DNA from: Oscillibacter sp.
GTDB taxonomy: Bacteria; Bacillota; Clostridia; Oscillospirales; Oscillospiraceae
Direction of reading: 5' to 3'
Length of the DNA stretch: 49,049 nt
NCBI RefSeq assembly: GCF_028693505.1
Contig: NZ_JAQUVF010000018.1
Coordinates: 1-49,049 of the forward strand
Shown here: piece by piece, positions 45,995-49,049 of the stretch
Layout: every line of letters begins with the position of its first letter
Numbering within the stretch: the stretch's first letter is position 1
The notes under the pieces: generated by a model
The model's database searches: none
What the model was told of the DNA's origin: nothing
The model's input: the letters and a program-made list of their open reading frames with translations, nothing else
Translations under genes and position numbers: made by a program

Positions 45995-46043
45995 CAATCG
46001 ACCGCAAACGTCGATTGTGCTTTCCTGCGAGGTATGGTAAAAT
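45995..46043 (+). promoter_or_regulatory. Promoter with overlapping 8-bp inverted repeat (operator-like)
   Basis: TTGTGC (46015-46020), 17 bases, TAAAAT (46038-46043) form a sigma A promoter 34 bases before the next start. A perfect inverted repeat CAATCGAC / GTCGATTG (45995-46002 and 46010-46017, seven-base spacer) overlaps the -35, suggesting a repressor site. Confidence 0.55.
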
Positions 46044-46077
46044 ACTAACAATATCATTTGAGCAAGGAGGACGTCCT

Positions 46078-47679
46078 ATGAAACTCAGCTTTTTCGGCGC
46101 AGATCAATGTGTAACTGGCAGCTGCCACTGTCTGGAGGTGGGCGGCAAACGCATTTTGGTGGATTGCGGACTCCAGCAGGGGCGGGACGAGGTATCCAAC
46201 GCGGAGTTTCCCTTTGCGGCGAACTCCATTGATTATTTGCTGGTGACCCATGCCCATATCGACCACACCGGGCGCATTCCCATGCTGATCAAGCAGGGCT
46301 TTCAGGGGCGCATCCTCACCGCCCGGCTGACGGCGGACCTGCTGGACATCATGCTGCTGGATTCCGCCCATATTCAAGAACAGGACGCGGAATGGAAAAA
46401 CCGCAAGGCGGAGCGTTCCGGAGCGCCCAAGGTGGAACCGCTCTACACCATTGAGGACGCTTCCCGGGTCCGGGAATTTATGACGACGTGCGAATACCAC
46501 CAGCAGGTGGCGCTGTGCGAGGGCGTGACGGTGGAATTCGTGGATGCGGGCCATCTCCTTGGCTCCGCCAGCATTCTTGTCACGGCCACCGAGGGCGGCG
46601 TGACGAAAAAACTGGTGTTTTCCGGGGATCTGGGCAACGTGGACCAGCCCATCATCCGGGACCCGACGCCGCTCACTGGCGCGGACTACGTGGTGATGGA
46701 ATCCACCTACGGCGACCGGAACCACACGGAGGTCTGGAGCTATACCGACGATCTGGCGAAAATTATTGACAAGACCATCGCCCGGGGCGGCAACGTCATC
46801 ATTCCCTCCTTCGCCGTGGGCCGCACGCAGGAGCTTTTGTACTTCATCCGGGAAATCAAGGACAAGCGTATGGTCAAAAGCAATCCGGATTTTCCGGTGT
46901 ATATTGACTCGCCCCTTGCCAAGAAGGCCACCACCATCTTCACCGGCAATCTCCATGGGTATCTGGATGAAGAGGCGCTCTCGCTGGTGGCGGACGGCAC
47001 CCATATGTTCAATTTTACGAACCTCAGAATGACGGAGACCGGAGAGGAGTCCAAGGCGCTGAACATGGACCCCACGCCCAAGGTCATCATCTCCGCTTCC
47101 GGCATGTGCGACGCGGGCCGAATTCGCCATCACCTCAAGCACAACCTCTGGCGCAAGGAGAGCACGGTGGTGTTTGTGGGCTATCAGGGCGAGGGGACTC
47201 TGGGCCGGACGCTGCTGGAGGGCGCGAAGAGCGTCAAGATGTTCGGCGAGGAGATCGCGGTCAATGCCGAGATCGAAAACTTCCAGGGCCTGAGCTCCCA
47301 TGCGGACCGGGACCATCTGCTGGGCTGGATCGCCGGATTCAAAGAACCCAAGCCCCAGCATGTGTTTGTGGTCCACGGCGACCGGGAGGTCGCGCCCTTC
47401 TTCGCACAGACCATTGCCCAAATGGGCTTTTCCGCCCACGCGCCGCAGTATACGGAGGTCTACGATCTGATTGCAGACGCTGTGGTTTCCGCCGGATATC
47501 TGCCTGAGCGCAAGACCAAGACGGCTGCCGGCGTCAAGAGCGCGCCCGCTTACGAGCGATTGGTGGCGGTTGGACAGATGGTCATGGAGGCCATTAAACG
47601 CAGCAAGGGCCGGGACAATAAGACGCTTGCCAAGTTTGCCGATCAGCTTCGCCAGCTGCTGGAGAAGTGGGACGTTTAA
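46078..47679 (+). CDS. Metallo-beta-lactamase / beta-CASP RNase-like protein
   Basis: 533 residues. The N-terminal metallo-beta-lactamase fold has THAHIDHTG and DAGHLLGSASI. The beta-CASP insert spans about 245-370, with PSFAVGRTQELL and then SGMCDAGRIRHHLKHNL. An RMMBL-like C-terminal motif is SSHADRDHLLGWI. This is the layout of RNA-processing exonucleases related to archaeal/eukaryotic CPSF (YSH1-like). ATG 46078 has AAGGAGG seven bases upstream, and a promoter with an operator-like repeat precedes it. The RNA target is unknown. Confidence 0.88.
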   Translation: MKLSFFGADQCVTGSCHCLEVGGKRILVDCGLQQGRDEVSNAEFPFAANSIDYLLVTHAHIDHTGRIPMLIKQGFQGRILTARLTADLLDIMLLDSAHIQEQDAEWKNRKAERSGAPKVEPLYTIEDASRVREFMTTCEYHQQVALCEGVTVEFVDAGHLLGSASILVTATEGGVTKKLVFSGDLGNVDQPIIRDPTPLTGADYVVMESTYGDRNHTEVWSYTDDLAKIIDKTIARGGNVIIPSFAVGRTQELLYFIREIKDKRMVKSNPDFPVYIDSPLAKKATTIFTGNLHGYLDEEALSLVADGTHMFNFTNLRMTETGEESKALNMDPTPKVIISASGMCDAGRIRHHLKHNLWRKESTVVFVGYQGEGTLGRTLLEGAKSVKMFGEEIAVNAEIENFQGLSSHADRDHLLGWIAGFKEPKPQHVFVVHGDREVAPFFAQTIAQMGFSAHAPQYTEVYDLIADAVVSAGYLPERKTKTAAGVKSAPAYERLVAVGQMVMEAIKRSKGRDNKTLAKFADQLRQLLEKWDV

Positions 47680-47730
47680 AAAGCGCGGACGCCCGATATG
47701 GGCGGGCGCGGAAAGAGTAAAGGAACCGTT

Positions 47731-49049
47731 ATGGAGAAACTGCTTTTAAATAAGGTCTACACGGGGACGGTAGAGGGCTATTCCAGCGAGGGGCTGGGGA
47801 TCGTCCGGCTGGATGGGGCTGTGGTGTTTGTGCCGCAGGCTGTGCGGGGAGAAACCGTCGATCTGCGGATCACCAAGGTCATGAAAACCGTGGCGACGGG
47901 GGAGATCGTGAAAATTCACACGCCTTCCATGGAGCGGGTCAAGCCGGAGTGTCCCTATTTCGGCAAGTGCGGCGGCTGCGATTTCCAACACCTCACCTAT
48001 CCGGAAGAGCTTTGGGCCAAACGGGCGCGGGTGCAGGACGCCTTGGCGCGCATCGGCGGCACAGACGTCCGGGTAGAGGAAATCCTGGGGGCCCGCGACC
48101 CGCAGCACTACCGCAACAAAAGCCAGTACCCCGTCGGACCTGACGGCGCCATCGGCTTTTTCGAGGCCCGGAGCCACCGGGTGGTGCCCATCCGCCGGTG
48201 TCTCATCCAGTCGGAGATCTCCGACCAGATCGCCCAGGCAATCGGGGAGTGGATGCGGCGCTATAAAGTTTCTTCTTACGACGAGACCACCGGCAAGGGG
48301 CTCGTGCGCCATATTTATGTCCGGGTGAACAAAAAGGGCGAGAGCCTTTGCTGTGTGGTGGTCAACGGAAAGCAGCTGCCCCGGGAGCCGGAACTGGTGG
48401 CGGCAATCTGCGCCGCCGCGCCCAAGACGGTGGGCGTGGTTTTAAACAGCAACACCGAACAGGGAAATGTGGTCCTGGGGCGGCGGTATCGCACGCTCTG
48501 GGGGCAGGATTTCCTAATCGATACGCTCTGCGGCCTTCAGTTCAAGCTGTCCGTGCCGTCCTTTTATCAGGTGAATCGGGAGCAGGCGGAGGTCCTCTAC
48601 GGCAAGGCGCTGGAATTTGCCGCCCTGACCGGGGAGGAAACGGTGCTGGACCTGTACTGCGGGACCGGAACCATCACACTGTGCATGGCCGCAAAGGCAA
48701 AGCAGGTGATCGGAGCGGAGATCGTGCCGCCTGCCATCGAGGATGCACGGGAAAATGCGAAGCGGAACCAGGTCGAAAATGCGGAATTTTTCTGCGGCGA
48801 CGCGGCGGATATGGCGGAAAAATGGAAGCAGGAGGGCCTGCGGCCCGACGTCATTACCGTGGACCCGCCCCGAAAGGGCCTGACGCCGGAGGTCATTGCC
48901 GCGATTGCGGAGATGGGCCCCCAGCGGGTGGTGTATGTTTCCTGCGACCCCGCCACGCTGGGCCGGGATATCAAGCTTTTTTCCACCTTTGGCTATCAGG
49001 CCGTCCGCGCCGCGGCGGTGGATATGTTCCCCGGCACACGGCACGTTGA
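47731..49049 (+). CDS. rlmD: 23S rRNA (uracil-C5)-methyltransferase RlmD/RlmCD-like, cut by window end
   Basis: At least 439 residues, 3' end outside the window (last codons ...GTRHV then partial). The N-terminal TRAM domain is at residues 5-60. The Cys cluster CPYFGKCGGC (about 74-83) binds Fe-S in RumA-type enzymes. The SAM domain has LDLYCGTGT, and VDPPRKG and YVSCDPATLGRD carry the catalytic cysteine. ATG 47731 has AAAGGAA six bases upstream. It is 51 bases after the RNase-like gene. The symbol is by family; whether it is RlmC, D or CD type cannot be told. Confidence 0.88.
   Translation, partial: MEKLLLNKVYTGTVEGYSSEGLGIVRLDGAVVFVPQAVRGETVDLRITKVMKTVATGEIVKIHTPSMERVKPECPYFGKCGGCDFQHLTYPEELWAKRARVQDALARIGGTDVRVEEILGARDPQHYRNKSQYPVGPDGAIGFFEARSHRVVPIRRCLIQSEISDQIAQAIGEWMRRYKVSSYDETTGKGLVRHIYVRVNKKGESLCCVVVNGKQLPREPELVAAICAAAPKTVGVVLNSNTEQGNVVLGRRYRTLWGQDFLIDTLCGLQFKLSVPSFYQVNREQAEVLYGKALEFAALTGEETVLDLYCGTGTITLCMAAKAKQVIGAEIVPPAIEDARENAKRNQVENAEFFCGDAADMAEKWKQEGLRPDVITVDPPRKGLTPEVIAAIAEMGPQRVVYVSCDPATLGRDIKLFSTFGYQAVRAAAVDMFPGTRHV

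Overview
The window looks like the chromosome of an endospore-forming, GC-rich member of the Clostridia, most likely a gut Oscillospiraceae relative. The evidence is a mother-cell sigma factor gene (sigK), Gram-positive-type signals, consistent Shine-Dalgarno sites and Firmicutes housekeeping genes (secA, pgeF, a beta-CASP RNase-like protein, an RlmD-type methyltransferase). The taxon is inferred from gene content, not from a database search.

The main feature is that sigK is split. Its 5' part (minus strand, 39520-39176) and 3' part (minus strand, 3722-3357) lie at the two ends of a 35,471-bp segment. Both halves are in the same orientation and order, and they share a 5-bp core (CATTT at 3719-3723 and 39190-39194). 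Deleting the segment joins them in frame into a 230-residue SigK. A large serine recombinase sits at the left end, with its stop codon inside the attachment core. The joined element ends would form an imperfect palindrome around a central dinucleotide, as expected of an attP. This is the architecture of a 'skin' (sigK intervening) element.

Layout. 1-3194: sugar ABC permeases and an amidohydrolase. 3357-3722: sigK 3' part. 3720-39190: the element. Inside it, from left to right: the recombinase (minus); a small divergent gene that is a candidate excision factor; a 13-gene minus-strand type IV pilus operon read from 25188 down to 5894 (vWA protein, pilB, pilT, pilC, pilA, pilD, pilMN fusion, pilO, four minor pilins, and a 1,775-residue DUF5057-like/Ig-like surface protein); then a divergent plus-strand operon from 25501 to 39056 (a C-A-T-C-A-T-reductase NRPS, a 7TM histidine kinase with a frameshift, an HD-GYP response regulator, an acyl-AMP ligase, an acyl carrier protein and an Sfp-type phosphopantetheinyl transferase). 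39176-39520: sigK 5' part. 39635-49049: a GIY-YIG/pyridoxamine-oxidase-like fusion, a solute-binding lipoprotein, pgeF, secA, a metallo-beta-lactamase RNase-like gene and an RlmD-like gene cut off by the window end.

How it fits together (inference). In vegetative cells and in the forespore the element stays put and supplies retractable pili plus a probable N-acyl dipeptide aldehyde or pyrazinone-type metabolite. Cyclic di-GMP may link the two operons, because PilB carries an MshEN-type c-di-GMP motif and the regulator carries an HD-GYP phosphodiesterase. During sporulation the mother cell would excise the whole cargo to rebuild sigK, so only the mother cell, which dies, loses the pili and the metabolite.
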